NCBI RefSeq assembly: GCF_032302195.1
Contig: NZ_CP135275.1
Location: forward strand, 5,648,001-5,712,000
Origin: Paenibacillus sp. MMS20-IR301
Lineage (GTDB): Bacteria; Bacillota; Bacilli; Paenibacillales; Paenibacillaceae
DNA length: 64,000 nt
Direction: 5' to 3'
Notes under the pieces: generated by a model
Told to the model about the DNA's origin: nothing
The model's database searches: none
Seen by the model: only the letters and a program-made list of their open reading frames with translations
Made by a program: the position numbers and the translations under genes
Shown: in pieces, positions 23,465-33,094 of the stretch
Position numbering within the stretch: the stretch's first letter is position 1
How the letters are laid out: each line of letters opens with the position of its first letter

Positions 23465-25402
23465 CTACGCAGTTTCTGTATCTTCGAACAAAAGTTCCTG
23501 ATAGGGCTCATTCAGCACCTTTTGGACAATGGTCGAGTCAGTATATCCTTTATACCGATCATCTAGTTGCTCCTTGAGCCGCATTAACCGCTGATTAGCT
23601 GTACTTACCAGTTGTCCAAAAGTAGTCGCCTCAATGCGACCCCGCTCAGGATTATCACCAACTTTACGGATTCGGGTTATTTTGGAATCAATTTCATGAC
23701 CTACAACAAATGCGTTAATGAATGGTGTACCACTTAGATGACCCGAATTAAGAAGGTCCTCTACATAATGTCCCGCCTGATCCATCTCATTGCGCCCTAT
23801 AGCAAAGCCGCCTCGTTTCAATTCAATAATTAGTATTCGCTTCATCTTCAACAGAGGGCTGTCATCATCGAACTCTTCTGAACAAATAGCAGATAGCGTT
23901 GCATTTTCCACAATAATGATGTCAGGACGATTACGCGCATTGTAAAATGCATCCTTGCTTACTTTCCTTTGAAACAACTTACTCATGGCCGACGTGAGCG
24001 ACACATTGGACGTATAATGCGGAGAATCGAACTCTGGCCCAAATAACCATCGGGCTTGAAGAACCAGTGGATGTAATGTCTTCAGTTCATCTGTCGTGGG
24101 ATCTTCTGAAAATCTGCCTAGAGCTTCAATTACAAGCAAACGCTTATCAATTTCATCGAGAACAACCAGGGCATCTTTAACACTCCAATCATCTAAAAGC
24201 CGATTCAACCCTTCAACATCTTCTTCAGATAACATAGATAGCTTGTGAATCAAGTTAGCTCCACTTCTCGATTTTTCAAGCTGAATAACAGCTTGTACCG
24301 CTGCTGACAAATGCTCTTGATTGATCGTCGGCTGTTCTTCTGTCAATTGCTCGACAAAATGGGACACCTCGACCCTTCCAAGAGCATGTAATTGAGATAG
24401 TTCCGTTCGATGCTGGTACAGTACAGCGTGCTGCGTCTCTTGAATCCTGTCCTTCATTGAGTTCTTATAAATAGTCTCAATATTTGATGCCACAATTCGA
24501 TAGACCTCATCAATTAGCGGCCATTTCTTGAATGCCGACCAATCAGGCATAACTGCATCAAACAAATCATTCGTTTTGACAACAATGGTATGTCGTTTTG
24601 CGAAACTCGTTCTGCCGTCGATAGAATAATCACCCAGTGTCCAACTTGGTTCACCAACCAGTCTATTGCCAACCCAAAAAGCTACTCCGTGCTGACGGGC
24701 AGTCTTCGCCGTTTTGGATGAATCGATGATCACAAGTTCGAGAGTTACATTATCGTTAACAATAATTTGTCTTGAATCAATTAGTCCTCCATGCTGCATT
24801 AGCTCAATTGAGGCACCATTCACGGTCACTTGAAATCTTGGGTCTTGCATAAATCTCGCCGAAAGTAGATCACGAACCACTTTCGGATTAGGCAAATTCC
24901 GTTCCACTTTCGCCCTCAAAGTCGTGCCGTGGCCCACTGTTTGGATACGCTCCTCACGCAAAAGAGTAAACGGCTGCTGTCCACTCGTAACCGCAACAAC
25001 AAACCTTGAGCCTACTCCACTTTCATGAACAGTTTCAACAATATACTCATTTGAAAAACACAGCATACCATGTCTGCCGATACCATTCCTGCCAAATGCC
25101 CGACGATAGCCACTACCATTTTCTTCAGGGAACTTTACAATATCGCCTTGATGTTTCAGGCGATTGTAGCCAAGTGTCATCCATCGCAACTTGAAATCTT
25201 CTGGTTTAAGGCCTGCTCCATTATCTATCACTACAATTTCGTCGGAATATTCGTTTGGGATTGTAATACTAACCTGAGAAGCACCAGCATCCCATGCATT
25301 CGCCACCAGCTCTGTCAGTGCAATATCTGGTGAATTCGCAAGTGCTCCGAGGGTACGTAATAAATAATCCTCTTCAAAAAGCGATCCATGTAGATAGTCC
25401 AC
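23465..25402 (-). CDS. GHKL (Hsp90-like) ATPase with C-terminal PD-(D/E)XK nuclease-like domain
   Basis: 645 aa from a GTG with a GAGGTGG site. All GHKL motifs are present: N box ELVANAWDAGA at residues 31-41, DNGAG at 60-64, GRNGIGRHG at 104-112 and GHGTTL further on. Near the C-terminus a PD-(D/E)XK-like core is visible: RPDIIIV (D494), then LIIELKRGG (E527, K529), then a helix QAGHYVEDL. The architecture, an ATP-driven clamp joined to a nuclease, resembles MutL/MORC-type defence proteins. It heads a long operon of small genes inside the ssrA island. An anti-phage role is inferred from fold and context. Confidence 0.8.
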   Translation of the reverse strand: MDYLHGSLFEEDYLLRTLGALANSPDIALTELVANAWDAGASQVSITIPNEYSDEIVVIDNGAGLKPEDFKLRWMTLGYNRLKHQGDIVKFPEENGSGYRRAFGRNGIGRHGMLCFSNEYIVETVHESGVGSRFVVAVTSGQQPFTLLREERIQTVGHGTTLRAKVERNLPNPKVVRDLLSARFMQDPRFQVTVNGASIELMQHGGLIDSRQIIVNDNVTLELVIIDSSKTAKTARQHGVAFWVGNRLVGEPSWTLGDYSIDGRTSFAKRHTIVVKTNDLFDAVMPDWSAFKKWPLIDEVYRIVASNIETIYKNSMKDRIQETQHAVLYQHRTELSQLHALGRVEVSHFVEQLTEEQPTINQEHLSAAVQAVIQLEKSRSGANLIHKLSMLSEEDVEGLNRLLDDWSVKDALVVLDEIDKRLLVIEALGRFSEDPTTDELKTLHPLVLQARWLFGPEFDSPHYTSNVSLTSAMSKLFQRKVSKDAFYNARNRPDIIIVENATLSAICSEEFDDDSPLLKMKRILIIELKRGGFAIGRNEMDQAGHYVEDLLNSGHLSGTPFINAFVVGHEIDSKITRIRKVGDNPERGRIEATTFGQLVSTANQRLMRLKEQLDDRYKGYTDSTIVQKVLNEPYQELLFEDTETA

Positions 25403-25532
25403 GTCAACACCACCTCGCTCAAAATGTTAGTATATCCAAAAATACTTCAAAAGCCCTTATGAAAAACAACAATTCCTTTTTCGTTACATTTCGACTAAAT
25501 ACGTTTATTTCCTGCATATGGATAAAAAGAAA

Positions 25533-25548
25533 AGCGCCGTAAGGCGCT
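25533..25548. repeat. Left copy of the IS target duplication (hairpin)
   Basis: AGCGCCGTAAGGCGCT abuts the left end of the insertion sequence. The identical 16 bases abut its right end at 27107-27122. The unit is itself a GTAA-loop hairpin that reads as a minus-strand terminator stem. Confidence 0.85.
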
Positions 25549-25634
25549 CAGATTGTCGAGAAACCCAGGTCATTTAAAGACCCTGGGTTTCTTTTGTATT
25601 TCAAAGTCGAGCAGCCAATGGGAAGACGAGGGGG

Positions 25635-26408
25635 TTATCCCCGTTTTTCCCGGCGATCCAGGTGGATCGCCATCTTCTTCATGTTCTGCACGGCTGCCGT
25701 CATCAGTGCTTGTTCCCTGACATTTGGCAGTCCGCGCAACCGGCAATAGCGAAACCCATGGAGCTCTTTAGCATCCGCGAAGCTTCGCTCAATCGTTTCT
25801 TTTCGTTTGCGGTACAACTGCTTTCCCGACTTGCTGAGCCGGTTGTCTCGGACCCAATCCTTACTGTCCTCCCAGACATGCCGAGTTACCACTTTGCGGT
25901 GGTTTTTGGACTGCGTACACTGGTTTAAAAACGGGCAACTTTTGCATTGCTCTGGATCAGATGCATACTGCTGGTATCCTTTGCGGTCCGTTGTGCGGTA
26001 CTTCAGTTCTTGACCAGCCGGACAGACATACATCTCTTGCTCTGCGTTAAACGAAAACTTCCATTTTGGGAATAGTCCTTGCTTGGAATGGAATCTCCGG
26101 TGAGCAATAACGGCAAAAATCTTTCGGCTTTGCAGACCGCGGCAAATCGGTGTTGTTAAATATCCTGAATCTAGAGCAATGGCTTCCACTTGAAATCCAA
26201 AACGTTCTTGCTGCCGGTCTAGACGCGACAAATACGGCACGGAATCATGGACATTTCCGGGCGTAACATGGACATCCGTAATGAGATTGTATTTCATATC
26301 TACAGTCCGGTGGTCCAGATAAAAAAAGCCTTCCGGTTTACCATCGCGGATCATGTACCCGCTATCAGGATCGGTCTTGCTCACTTTAATTTCTTTTTCT
26401 TCGTTCAC
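25635..26408 (-). CDS. IS1182 transposase, C-terminal part (second frame)
   Basis: 257 aa holding the rest of the DDE transposase, including an aspartate-containing core (FQVEAIALDSGYLTTPICRG) and a Cys cluster (PEQCKSCPFLNQCTQ), and ending with the glutamate helix (RKETIERSFADAKELHGFRY). It is joined to the upstream frame by a -1 shift at a canonical A AAA AAG heptamer. On its own it has only a GTG start. The likely product is a fusion with the upstream part. Confidence 0.85.
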   Translation of the reverse strand: MNEEKEIKVSKTDPDSGYMIRDGKPEGFFYLDHRTVDMKYNLITDVHVTPGNVHDSVPYLSRLDRQQERFGFQVEAIALDSGYLTTPICRGLQSRKIFAVIAHRRFHSKQGLFPKWKFSFNAEQEMYVCPAGQELKYRTTDRKGYQQYASDPEQCKSCPFLNQCTQSKNHRKVVTRHVWEDSKDWVRDNRLSKSGKQLYRKRKETIERSFADAKELHGFRYCRLRGLPNVREQALMTAAVQNMKKMAIHLDRREKRG

Positions 26409-26422
26409 TTCCTCTCTAGGTT

Positions 26423-26995
26423 TTAGGGCTTTTTTCCATGGTTTTCCCGGTCTGCCTCTACCGCAGCATTGAGTTCATCTACATAATCCTTAGTATTTTG
26501 CAGCACCTGTTGTTTGGTGTATTGGTGTTTATTTGCATTGGCCTTGACGTGGGTGGAGTCCGAGACAAGAACTCGTCCGCCCACCATCCGGTGCGAAATC
26601 GCCTGAAGAACAATTTCGTCGAAAATATCCTGAAAAATGTTTGTGTCTTTAAATCGGGTACGCCGGTTCCAACTCAAGGTGGAGTGGTCTGGAACCTTGT
26701 CGGTTAATCCGAGTCCAAGAAACCAGCGGTAAGCTAAATTCGTTTGAACTTCACGTTCTAGCTGACGTTCGGAACGAACGCCGTAGAAATACCCTATGAA
26801 AAGCATTTTAAATAACACGACAGGATCAATCGCAGGGCGTCCGTTATCCGAGCAGTACAAGGGTCTAACCTTCTCATCGATAAACGAAAAATCAATATAT
26901 TTATCTACCTTGCGAAGCAAGTGGTCTTGAGGAACCAAATCTTCAATAGAAACAAATTCATAAGCTTGTTGTTTTTCTCGATTGGAGCGAAGCAT
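26423..26995 (-). CDS. IS1182 transposase, N-terminal part (first frame)
   Basis: 190 aa with the IS1182 N-terminal DNA-binding domain (GRPAIDPVVLFKMLFIGYFY; YRWFLGLGLTDKVPDHSTLS) and the first catalytic aspartate region (GRVLVSDSTHVKANANKHQ). It ends in KKP at a stop 3 codons past the slippery A-run. It is either the shorter product of programmed frameshifting or the 5' half of a transposase broken by an A-run indel. Confidence 0.85.
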   Translation of the reverse strand: MLRSNREKQQAYEFVSIEDLVPQDHLLRKVDKYIDFSFIDEKVRPLYCSDNGRPAIDPVVLFKMLFIGYFYGVRSERQLEREVQTNLAYRWFLGLGLTDKVPDHSTLSWNRRTRFKDTNIFQDIFDEIVLQAISHRMVGGRVLVSDSTHVKANANKHQYTKQQVLQNTKDYVDELNAAVEADRENHGKKP

Positions 26996-27106
26996 ACTGA
27001 CACCATCCGTTCTATAAATAGTTACCTATATTATACAACATTAACGCGGTGTCGTATGAAATCAAAGTCACATAAAGAAGGCTGTCGAGACTTTCTCGAC
27101 AGCCTG

Positions 27107-27122
27107 AGCGCCGTAAGGCGCT
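27107..27122. repeat. Right copy of the IS target duplication (hairpin)
   Basis: Identical to 25533-25548, immediately outside the right terminal inverted repeat. Confidence 0.85.
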
Positions 27123-27250
27123 ATTGTTGTCTTTTCATGGTTTCTGTATTGAAGTCCGATTCATTGGTCATTGTCTCTTTCCATTATCGCTTAGGTTCAA
27201 AGTAAACTGAGTCGCTCCAGCTTCCAACTCCACTTGAAGTTTGTAATAGC

Positions 27251-27281
27251 AAAAGGGAGCATCCGCTCATTGGACACTCCC
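27251..27281 (-). terminator. Terminator of the Rpn-family gene
   Basis: The minus-strand stem GGGAGTGTCC/GGATGCTCCC, with one mismatch, is followed by TTTTGC, just beyond the stop codon at 27289. Confidence 0.6.
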
Positions 27282-27288
27282 TCATTCT

Positions 27289-28119
27289 TTATTTTCTCAA
27301 TGCATTGATCTCCTGTTCTGTTAATCCAGTAGCTTTTATAATCGTTGTTATGTCTAGATTTAAGTCAAGCATATTCCTCGCGACTTCCTTTATACCTGCC
27401 AATTTAGCACTTCCCAGCATGGAGGCCTCATCATGCAAATACTTCTGTCTAGCCTCATACAACCGTCTGGCCTCTGAATCCTGACTCAAATATTGCAAGG
27501 TATCCATGGCCTTCTCCAATCCTGGCTCATTCATCTTCAGCACCTCCCATTGTGATGTATCCGCACCTTTCAGGAACAACAGCCAATTGATCAACCCGCC
27601 TTCAGACGGAACGCTATGTTCATCCAGCTTCGGCAACTCCAAGAAATGAACCTCGATGTCATCAATCAAGGATATCCCTGTTCGGTCTTCCCGCAGATGA
27701 AATACGTTATGATATTGCTCATTCTTCAAGAATCCATAGTTTAAAATGTTAATCGTTACGCATTTCTTCAACTCTGGATACTTGTCCCCTTCACTCAGTT
27801 GACTCGCATACCGTTTGCTCCAATAAAAAAGCGTTCTTTTCTCTATGTCGTACTTATTAAATAACTGCATCTCTATATCAATTAGTTTACCTTCAGAGGT
27901 CTTGGCGTAAACATCAAAAATGGATTGTTTGTCGAGCGGATCGTCTTTATCCGTATAAGGATTCATCAGGATGATCTCGGTCAGCGGCGGCTCGCCAGCT
28001 TCTGTGAAAATACAGTTAAGGAACGCCAGCAGCACATCCTTATTGTTCTCGCTGCCAAATATCCGTTTGAACACAAAATCAACACGTGGGTCCAGTAAAT
28101 CCATCGGCATCAGCTCCAT
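27289..28119 (-). CDS. Rpn-family recombination-promoting nuclease (PD-(D/E)XK)
   Basis: 276 aa. The N-terminal ~200 residues match the Rpn/PD-(D/E)XK nuclease-transposase family: LLDPRVDFVFKRIFGSE, then SIFDVYAKTSEGKLIDIEMQ with the nuclease D and E-x-Q, then RTLFYWSKRYASQLSEGDKY. The C-terminus is a helical tail ending in a small helix-turn-helix-like repeat (LDLNLDITTIIKATGLTEQE). Rpn proteins nick DNA, and some act in phage defence. It lies between ssrA and the IS, so it is the cargo closest to the intact attachment site. An ATG a few codons downstream (MDLLDPRV) is an alternative start. Confidence 0.85.
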   Translation of the reverse strand: MELMPMDLLDPRVDFVFKRIFGSENNKDVLLAFLNCIFTEAGEPPLTEIILMNPYTDKDDPLDKQSIFDVYAKTSEGKLIDIEMQLFNKYDIEKRTLFYWSKRYASQLSEGDKYPELKKCVTINILNYGFLKNEQYHNVFHLREDRTGISLIDDIEVHFLELPKLDEHSVPSEGGLINWLLFLKGADTSQWEVLKMNEPGLEKAMDTLQYLSQDSEARRLYEARQKYLHDEASMLGSAKLAGIKEVARNMLDLNLDITTIIKATGLTEQEINALRK

Positions 28120-28182
28120 TCGTTAATATTTATTATATCATTTTTCATTTGGAATAGGCTTTGAAGGAAAATACCTAACACG

Positions 28183-28208
28183 AAAAAAGACACCAATTAA
28201 GGTGTCTT
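28183..28208 (-). terminator. ssrA terminator
   Basis: GACACC/GGTGTC with a 6-nt loop, then TTTTTTCG on the minus strand, 16 bases after the tmRNA 3' end. If the island integrated here, this terminator came with the element. Confidence 0.8.
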
Positions 28209-28223
28209 CACTGATACTCCATA

Positions 28224-28585
28224 TGGAGCCGAGGGGAGTCGAACCCCTGTCCGAAGATAACGGCACATAAGCTTCTACGAGTGTAGTTACAGTTTTGATG
28301 TCACCCTAGAAGCCCCCCGTAACCGGGTCCTCTTCGGGTCAGCCTGATTATCTTCTTCTGCTGACCCCAGGCGGAGACCAGACAGCGTATCCCACTACTT
28401 GTTAGCCCCTATCCCTGTCACATGGGCGATGCAGGGTAGAAGCACGCACACAGTTTCTTAGGCTGCGAAAGCGTAGTTGTTTTGTTGTTTGCCGTTTAAT
28501 AGGCTTTAGCGTTGATGAAGCGGACGCGTCCCCACTACTCGCTACTCATGCTCGAACTATCCCCGTCGAATCCAAGAACGGCCCC
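28224..28585 (-). ncRNA. ssrA: tmRNA (transfer-messenger RNA)
   Basis: 362 nt. The 5' end GGGGCCG pairs with the 3' CGGCTCC to form the acceptor stem. A T-arm (GGGGTTCGACTCCCC) precedes the 3' end. The tag frame at 28493-28458 reads GKQQNNYAFAA then TAA, which fits the proteolysis tag pattern after the alanine supplied by the charged tmRNA. It rescues stalled ribosomes with SmpB, encoded just upstream on the same strand. The 3' end serves as the integration site for the island to its left, and the gene remains intact. The CCA end seems not to be encoded. Confidence 0.97.
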
Positions 28586-28790
28586 TCATTAGAAAGGGCG
28601 CTTCGGATTAACGGATCAATTGAGCATAAATGCTGGCTGATCCCGTTCTCAGCAATCTTCAATTAAGAAGGCTGATCTGAAGCAATAAGATTTACTTACA
28701 CAGTATATCACATTTATCAATACTTTAAAACGTGGGTTACAGGAATTGCAGGTCGAATCTGGAACACTCCAGGTTACAGATGGATTACGG

Positions 28791-29270
28791 CTACCTGGCG
28801 ACCTTTTGCTTCTCGCGCAGTACACGCTGGATATCACGCTGAGCATCACGTTTCGCGGCAGAATCGCGTTTGTCATATTCCTTCTTCCCTTTACCAAGGC
28901 CGATCAGAAGCTTGGCGTAGCCATTACGCACGTACACCTTCAACGGTACAATCGTGAAGCCATCGCGCTTAGAGGAGCCGAGCAGCTTGTTGATCTGTTC
29001 CTTGTGCATAAGCAGCTTGCGCGTACGTGTCGGATCGCTAGGATTGGCGCGGTTCCCCTGTTCGAATGGGCTGATATGCATATTGTGGATATGAATCTCG
29101 CCGTTGCGGATGGTGGCAAACGCATCTCCGATATTTGCGCGGCCGTTACGCAGCGATTTGATCTCTGTTCCAGTCAGAACCAGGCCTGCCTCATACGTAT
29201 CCTCAATAAAATAATCATGGGAAGCCTTTTTGTTCTGGGCGAGCACTTTCCCGTCTGCTTTTTTACCCAT
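28791..29270 (-). CDS. smpB: SsrA-binding protein SmpB
   Basis: 159 aa, full family length. It carries the SmpB signature ([20 protein letters not shown], then [20 protein letters not shown]) and the basic C-terminal tail ([19 protein letters not shown]) that enters the ribosomal A site. The ATG at 29270 has an AAGGAG site 8 nt upstream; an in-frame GTG three codons earlier is less likely. It binds tmRNA and delivers it to stalled ribosomes. Its neighbours rnr upstream and ssrA downstream form the usual trans-translation and RNA-decay cluster. Confidence 0.97.
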   Translation of the reverse strand: MGKKADGKVLAQNKKASHDYFIEDTYEAGLVLTGTEIKSLRNGRANIGDAFATIRNGEIHIHNMHISPFEQGNRANPSDPTRTRKLLMHKEQINKLLGSSKRDGFTIVPLKVYVRNGYAKLLIGLGKGKKEYDKRDSAAKRDAQRDIQRVLREKQKVAR

Positions 29271-29785
29271 GAGAGTCACTCCTTGAACCCGATTAGCGGC
29301 AGTCCGGTATGGACGCCAGATCTATATTGTATCAAATGGCCGGCTGGAAACGCAAGGAAGGCCGGTCTGTTCTGTAGCGTTCATTTTGACATATGTATGT
29401 CAGTAAGTTCGTGAAATGTGCCAAAAAAGCAACAAATCTGCCCCTATATAAGCTGAATTTATGATACGAGCTCCAAATCCTGCACCAAATACAATATTGG
29501 GCTCATCAAATCAGGCTTAATCAGAATTTGTTGTATAAAAGGTAGCAATCCCTCCTAATTGAACGGCTACATGGAAGAATTCATGTATTTCATACAACAT
29601 TCTTTACAAGCTGGCCCATATTCATGATTCCAAGTTGTACTGCGTACAACATTAGGTCTCACCTGCAGTAAGCAGGCTCAGTACTCCTACATTTCGAATG
29701 CTTGTTCAGTAATAGTCTTAATTGCATCCTACATAGCCTCAATCATCTTTACTAGAATGTTCACTGTCTCTGCATAATATCCCTC
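29271..29785. other. Intergenic region, no gene seen
   Basis: About 510 bases between smpB and the rnr terminator. The short frames lack ribosome sites and recognisable domains. It presumably contains the smpB promoter, but I cannot point to convincing -35/-10 boxes. Confidence 0.5.
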
Positions 29786-29824
29786 TTAAAAAAGAGCACT
29801 GCCCCTTATAAGGAGCAGTACTCT
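29786..29824 (-). terminator. rnr terminator
   Basis: A stem of GAGTACTGCTCC against GGGGCAGTGCTC with a short AT loop, then TTTTTTAAG on the minus strand, directly after rnr. Confidence 0.85.
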
Positions 29825-29836
29825 TATCCATTCCGC

Positions 29837-32800
29837 TTAAGCCTGCGGTTTCTTCTTGCGTTTCCTGCGGCTGCCCCCTTCGGGGCTGCCGCTCTTGTCA
29901 CTGCCGGCATCTGCGGATGCCGGGTTCGTGTTCTTCACGTTCCCCGGGGTCACGGAAGTGCCAATGAACACGCCGCCTTTGTTCTTCTTCTTGCGGCGGC
30001 CCTTACCCCCGGGCGCTGCGCTGCGGCCTTCGCCGCCGAAGCTGCCGCCCAGGTCCTCGCGGCTGCGCAGCCGCGTGTTCCCGTCCACGCCGCGCAGCTC
30101 ACCGCTGCTCTGCCCGCCACTGCCGCCGCTTGGCGCGCCGTAGCCGCCCTTGCCGGAGCCGAACCCGAAGGCAATGCCGCGTCCCGCGCCACTGCCTCCG
30201 GCGTCTCCGCCGCGGCCTCTGCCGCGCTCACCGCCTGCAGCGGAAGCAGCAGCTAATGCACGCTGCGCTGCTGCCTCCGGCCCGCGTCCGCGCTTGCGGC
30301 CCCCTGCTGCGCCCCCGCCTTCACCCGGCGCTACACCCGCGCCGCCGAATCCGTCCGCATTGCCATTACCTGCGTAGCCCTCGCCTTTACCCCAAGCGCC
30401 GGCTCCGCTATTGCCTTCGCCCTTGCCCCGGCTGCCGGATTCGCCCCCGGTATTGCCGCCTAGGCTCCAAGCACCGGCCCCGCTATCCTTCTTGCTTTTG
30501 CCGGCTGCGCCGAAGATACTTCCTTTCGCTTTACCGCCACTTTTAGCTTTACCTGCGGCGCTGCCGTTCTTGCCATTACCCGCACCGGCTGCGCTGCCGG
30601 GTTTGCCTTTCCCGCGGCCTTTACCGCCAGCTTTGCCTGCCAGTGGCTTGTTGAACCCACCGGCTCCCGGACGGCCGCCTTTGCCGCCGCGGCCACCGTA
30701 GCTCCGGTGTTCACCCGCTGCGCGGGGCTTCATGTCAACCAGTTCAAAGTCGATCGTATGGTCATCCATGTTGACTTTAGCCACACGGATCTTCACTTCA
30801 TCACCGATACGGAATACCTTGGAGGTCCGCCCGCCAATCAGCGCCATATGCGCTTCATCGAAGTGATAGTAATCGTCTGTCAGCGCGCTGAGACGAATCA
30901 GTCCTTCAACCGTGTTGTCCAGTTCAATGAACATCCCGAAGCTGGTAACACTGCTGACCATGGCGTCGAATTCTTCGCCGACCTTGTCCTGCATGTACTC
31001 GGCTTTCTTCAGCTGCTCTGTATCCCGTTCAGCCTCTACAGCTACACGCTCACGCTCCGAGGACTGCTGGGCGATATCCGGCATCCGTCCCGCCAGATAT
31101 TCATGCCGTTTCTCGGTCAGTGCTCCGCCATTCTCCAGGACTTCACGCATTACACGGTGAATAACGAGGTCAGGGTAGCGGCGGATCGGCGAAGTGAAGT
31201 GGGAGTAGAATTCTGCTGCCAGTCCGAAGTGTCCTGTGCTCTCAGCATCATATTTCGCCTGCTTCATCGACCGCAGCATCATTGTGCTGATGACGGTCTG
31301 CTCCTTGGTGCCTTGAATCTGCTCCAGCAGATCCTGCAGCGCACGCGGATGTACAGAGTTGCCTCGTCCCTTGACATGGTAGCCGAAGTTAGAAGCAAAA
31401 GCCATGAAATTCTGCAGCTTCTCCGGGTCCGGATCCTCATGAATCCGGTACAGGAACGGCACCTTCAGCCAGTGGAAATGCTCAGCCACCGTCTCATTGG
31501 CCGCAAGCATGAACTCTTCAATAATCTGCTCGGCCACGGAACGTTCCCGCTTCACAATATCGATCGCTTTACCGGCTTCATCCACAATGATTTTGCTCTC
31601 TTCGAAATCGAAATCAACCGCACCGCGCCGCATCCGCGCACCGCGCAGCTTCATGGCAAGCTCCTTCATCAGACGGAAATCACCGATCAGCGGGGCGTAA
31701 CGCTCCAGCAGCTCAGGATCTTCATCCTCGACGATTTTACGGACATCGGAATAGGTCATGCGCTCCTTGGTCCGGATTACGCTCGTGAAGACATCATGCT
31801 TCACAACCTTCATATGCTCATCAAATTCCATTTCGCAGGACATGGTCAGCCGGTCCACCTTAGGATTCAAGCTGCATATACCGTTTGACAGCCGGTGCGG
31901 CAGCATAGGAATTACCCGGTCCACCAGATAGACACTACAGCCGCGGTCATAAGCTTCCTTATCCAGCTCAGAGCCTTCACGCACATAATAACCAACATCG
32001 GCAATATGCACGCCCAGCTTGTAGTGCCCGTTCTCCAGACGTTCCACGTTAACCGCATCATCGAGGTCTTTGGCATCTGCGCCGTCAATGGTTACTATAT
32101 TTAATCCGCGTAAATCGCGGCGCCCCTGCTGAATAATCTCCTCATCGGTAATCGAATCGGGCGCCTGCTCCGCTTCCTTCATCACTTCAGCCGGGAAAGC
32201 CTCAGGCAGCTGATGTTTGCGGATAACCGATAGAATATCTACCCCCGGATCATCCTTATGGCCGAGAATCTCAATGATCTCTCCTTCAGCCGCTGCACGG
32301 CCTTCCGGATAACTTACGATGCGGACGACAACCTTTTCCCCATCAACAGCTCCTTTAAAACTCTGTTTGGGGATGAAAATATCACGGTTAATCCGCTTAT
32401 CATCCGGCAGCACAAAGCCATACGTCTCCAGGCTCTGGAATACGCCCACCGTCTGAGACACGCCTCTGATCAGAATCCGCTCCACTTCGCCTTCCATCCG
32501 TCCGCCGGACTGGCTTCTTGAGGTAATCCGGATCAGTACGATATCTCCGTTCATTGCCCCCTTCAAATCATTTGCGTGAATGTATACATCGGGATGATCG
32601 CGGTCATCGGGAATTAAGAAGGCAAAGCCTTTCGCATGAGCCTGCAGCCGCCCGCGCAGCAGATCCATCCGCTCCGGTACGCCGTAACGGTTATTCCGGG
32701 TCAGAATAATCCGGCCGTCCTTTTCCAGGTCAATCAGCAAGCGTTCAAAGGCTACAAAAGCCTCTCTATCCTCAATTGCGAAATGGCTCACCAGTTCATC

Positions 32801-32863
32801 ATAAGTTAATGGTTTATAAGCAGTCTCCCGCATAAAATCAAGCAGGTTATCCTGTGTTATCAT
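29837..32863 (-). CDS. rnr: Ribonuclease R with very long Gly-rich C-terminal tail
   Basis: 1008 aa from ATG 32863 (site GAGGTGA); a frame nine codons longer lacks a ribosome site. In order: a winged-helix N-terminus, cold-shock domains, the RNB catalytic domain ([18 protein letters not shown] with the metal-binding aspartates), and an S1 domain ([20 protein letters not shown]). This 3'-5' exoribonuclease degrades structured RNA, including non-stop mRNAs released by trans-translation. The last ~295 residues (coded by 29840-30724) are Gly/Ala/Ser/Lys/Arg repeats ending [13 protein letters not shown], far beyond the usual ~60-100 residue basic tail. Confidence 0.95.
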   Translation of the reverse strand: MITQDNLLDFMRETAYKPLTYDELVSHFAIEDREAFVAFERLLIDLEKDGRIILTRNNRYGVPERMDLLRGRLQAHAKGFAFLIPDDRDHPDVYIHANDLKGAMNGDIVLIRITSRSQSGGRMEGEVERILIRGVSQTVGVFQSLETYGFVLPDDKRINRDIFIPKQSFKGAVDGEKVVVRIVSYPEGRAAAEGEIIEILGHKDDPGVDILSVIRKHQLPEAFPAEVMKEAEQAPDSITDEEIIQQGRRDLRGLNIVTIDGADAKDLDDAVNVERLENGHYKLGVHIADVGYYVREGSELDKEAYDRGCSVYLVDRVIPMLPHRLSNGICSLNPKVDRLTMSCEMEFDEHMKVVKHDVFTSVIRTKERMTYSDVRKIVEDEDPELLERYAPLIGDFRLMKELAMKLRGARMRRGAVDFDFEESKIIVDEAGKAIDIVKRERSVAEQIIEEFMLAANETVAEHFHWLKVPFLYRIHEDPDPEKLQNFMAFASNFGYHVKGRGNSVHPRALQDLLEQIQGTKEQTVISTMMLRSMKQAKYDAESTGHFGLAAEFYSHFTSPIRRYPDLVIHRVMREVLENGGALTEKRHEYLAGRMPDIAQQSSERERVAVEAERDTEQLKKAEYMQDKVGEEFDAMVSSVTSFGMFIELDNTVEGLIRLSALTDDYYHFDEAHMALIGGRTSKVFRIGDEVKIRVAKVNMDDHTIDFELVDMKPRAAGEHRSYGGRGGKGGRPGAGGFNKPLAGKAGGKGRGKGKPGSAAGAGNGKNGSAAGKAKSGGKAKGSIFGAAGKSKKDSGAGAWSLGGNTGGESGSRGKGEGNSGAGAWGKGEGYAGNGNADGFGGAGVAPGEGGGAAGGRKRGRGPEAAAQRALAAASAAGGERGRGRGGDAGGSGAGRGIAFGFGSGKGGYGAPSGGSGGQSSGELRGVDGNTRLRSREDLGGSFGGEGRSAAPGGKGRRKKKNKGGVFIGTSVTPGNVKNTNPASADAGSDKSGSPEGGSRRKRKKKPQA

Positions 32864-33038
32864 GTTCGTCACCTCGGCCCTCCGCAGCATTCACATGCCG
32901 CTGGCATATATGTATGTCTTGTCCTAACGTATAACCAATAATTCAAGTAAATTTTACCTTTATATACTTCATACCCTAGTATACACGAAATCAATCCGGG
33001 CCATCCCTGTTATGATGTTCGGTATATTAAATCTGCAC

Positions 33039-33082
33039 AAAAAAAGCCTCCGCCTATTCCATTCAGAACAGTGCGAAGGCTT
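33039..33082 (-). terminator. secG terminator
   Basis: GAAGCCTTCGC pairs imperfectly with GGCGGAGGCTTT, and a run of T follows on the minus strand. Confidence 0.7.
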
Positions 33083-33094
33083 CCTGTAGGCAAA

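Larger units (their letters stand above)
25549..27106 (-). mobile_element. IS1182-family insertion sequence
   Basis: A 1558-bp element with 15-bp terminal inverted repeats: left CAGATTGTCGAGAAA, right (complement) CAGGCTGTCGAGAAA. It is flanked by a 16-bp duplication. It encodes an IS1182-type transposase in two frames. A hairpin (27079-27105) overlaps the right repeat and a second hairpin-terminator lies just inside the left end (25561-25590), probably shielding the transposase from outside transcription. It sits between the GHKL operon and the Rpn gene. Confidence 0.9.

Noticed and set aside
27125..27248. Fragment KLQVELEAGATQFTLNLSDN on the minus strand between the Rpn gene and the IS
   Set aside because: It reads like a C-terminal protein remnant but has no start or domain and only ~25 codons; it could be chance.
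30130..30701. Several long Pro/Arg-rich plus-strand frames opposite the rnr tail
   Set aside because: They are the complement of the Gly-rich low-complexity tail of RNase R and have no independent gene features.
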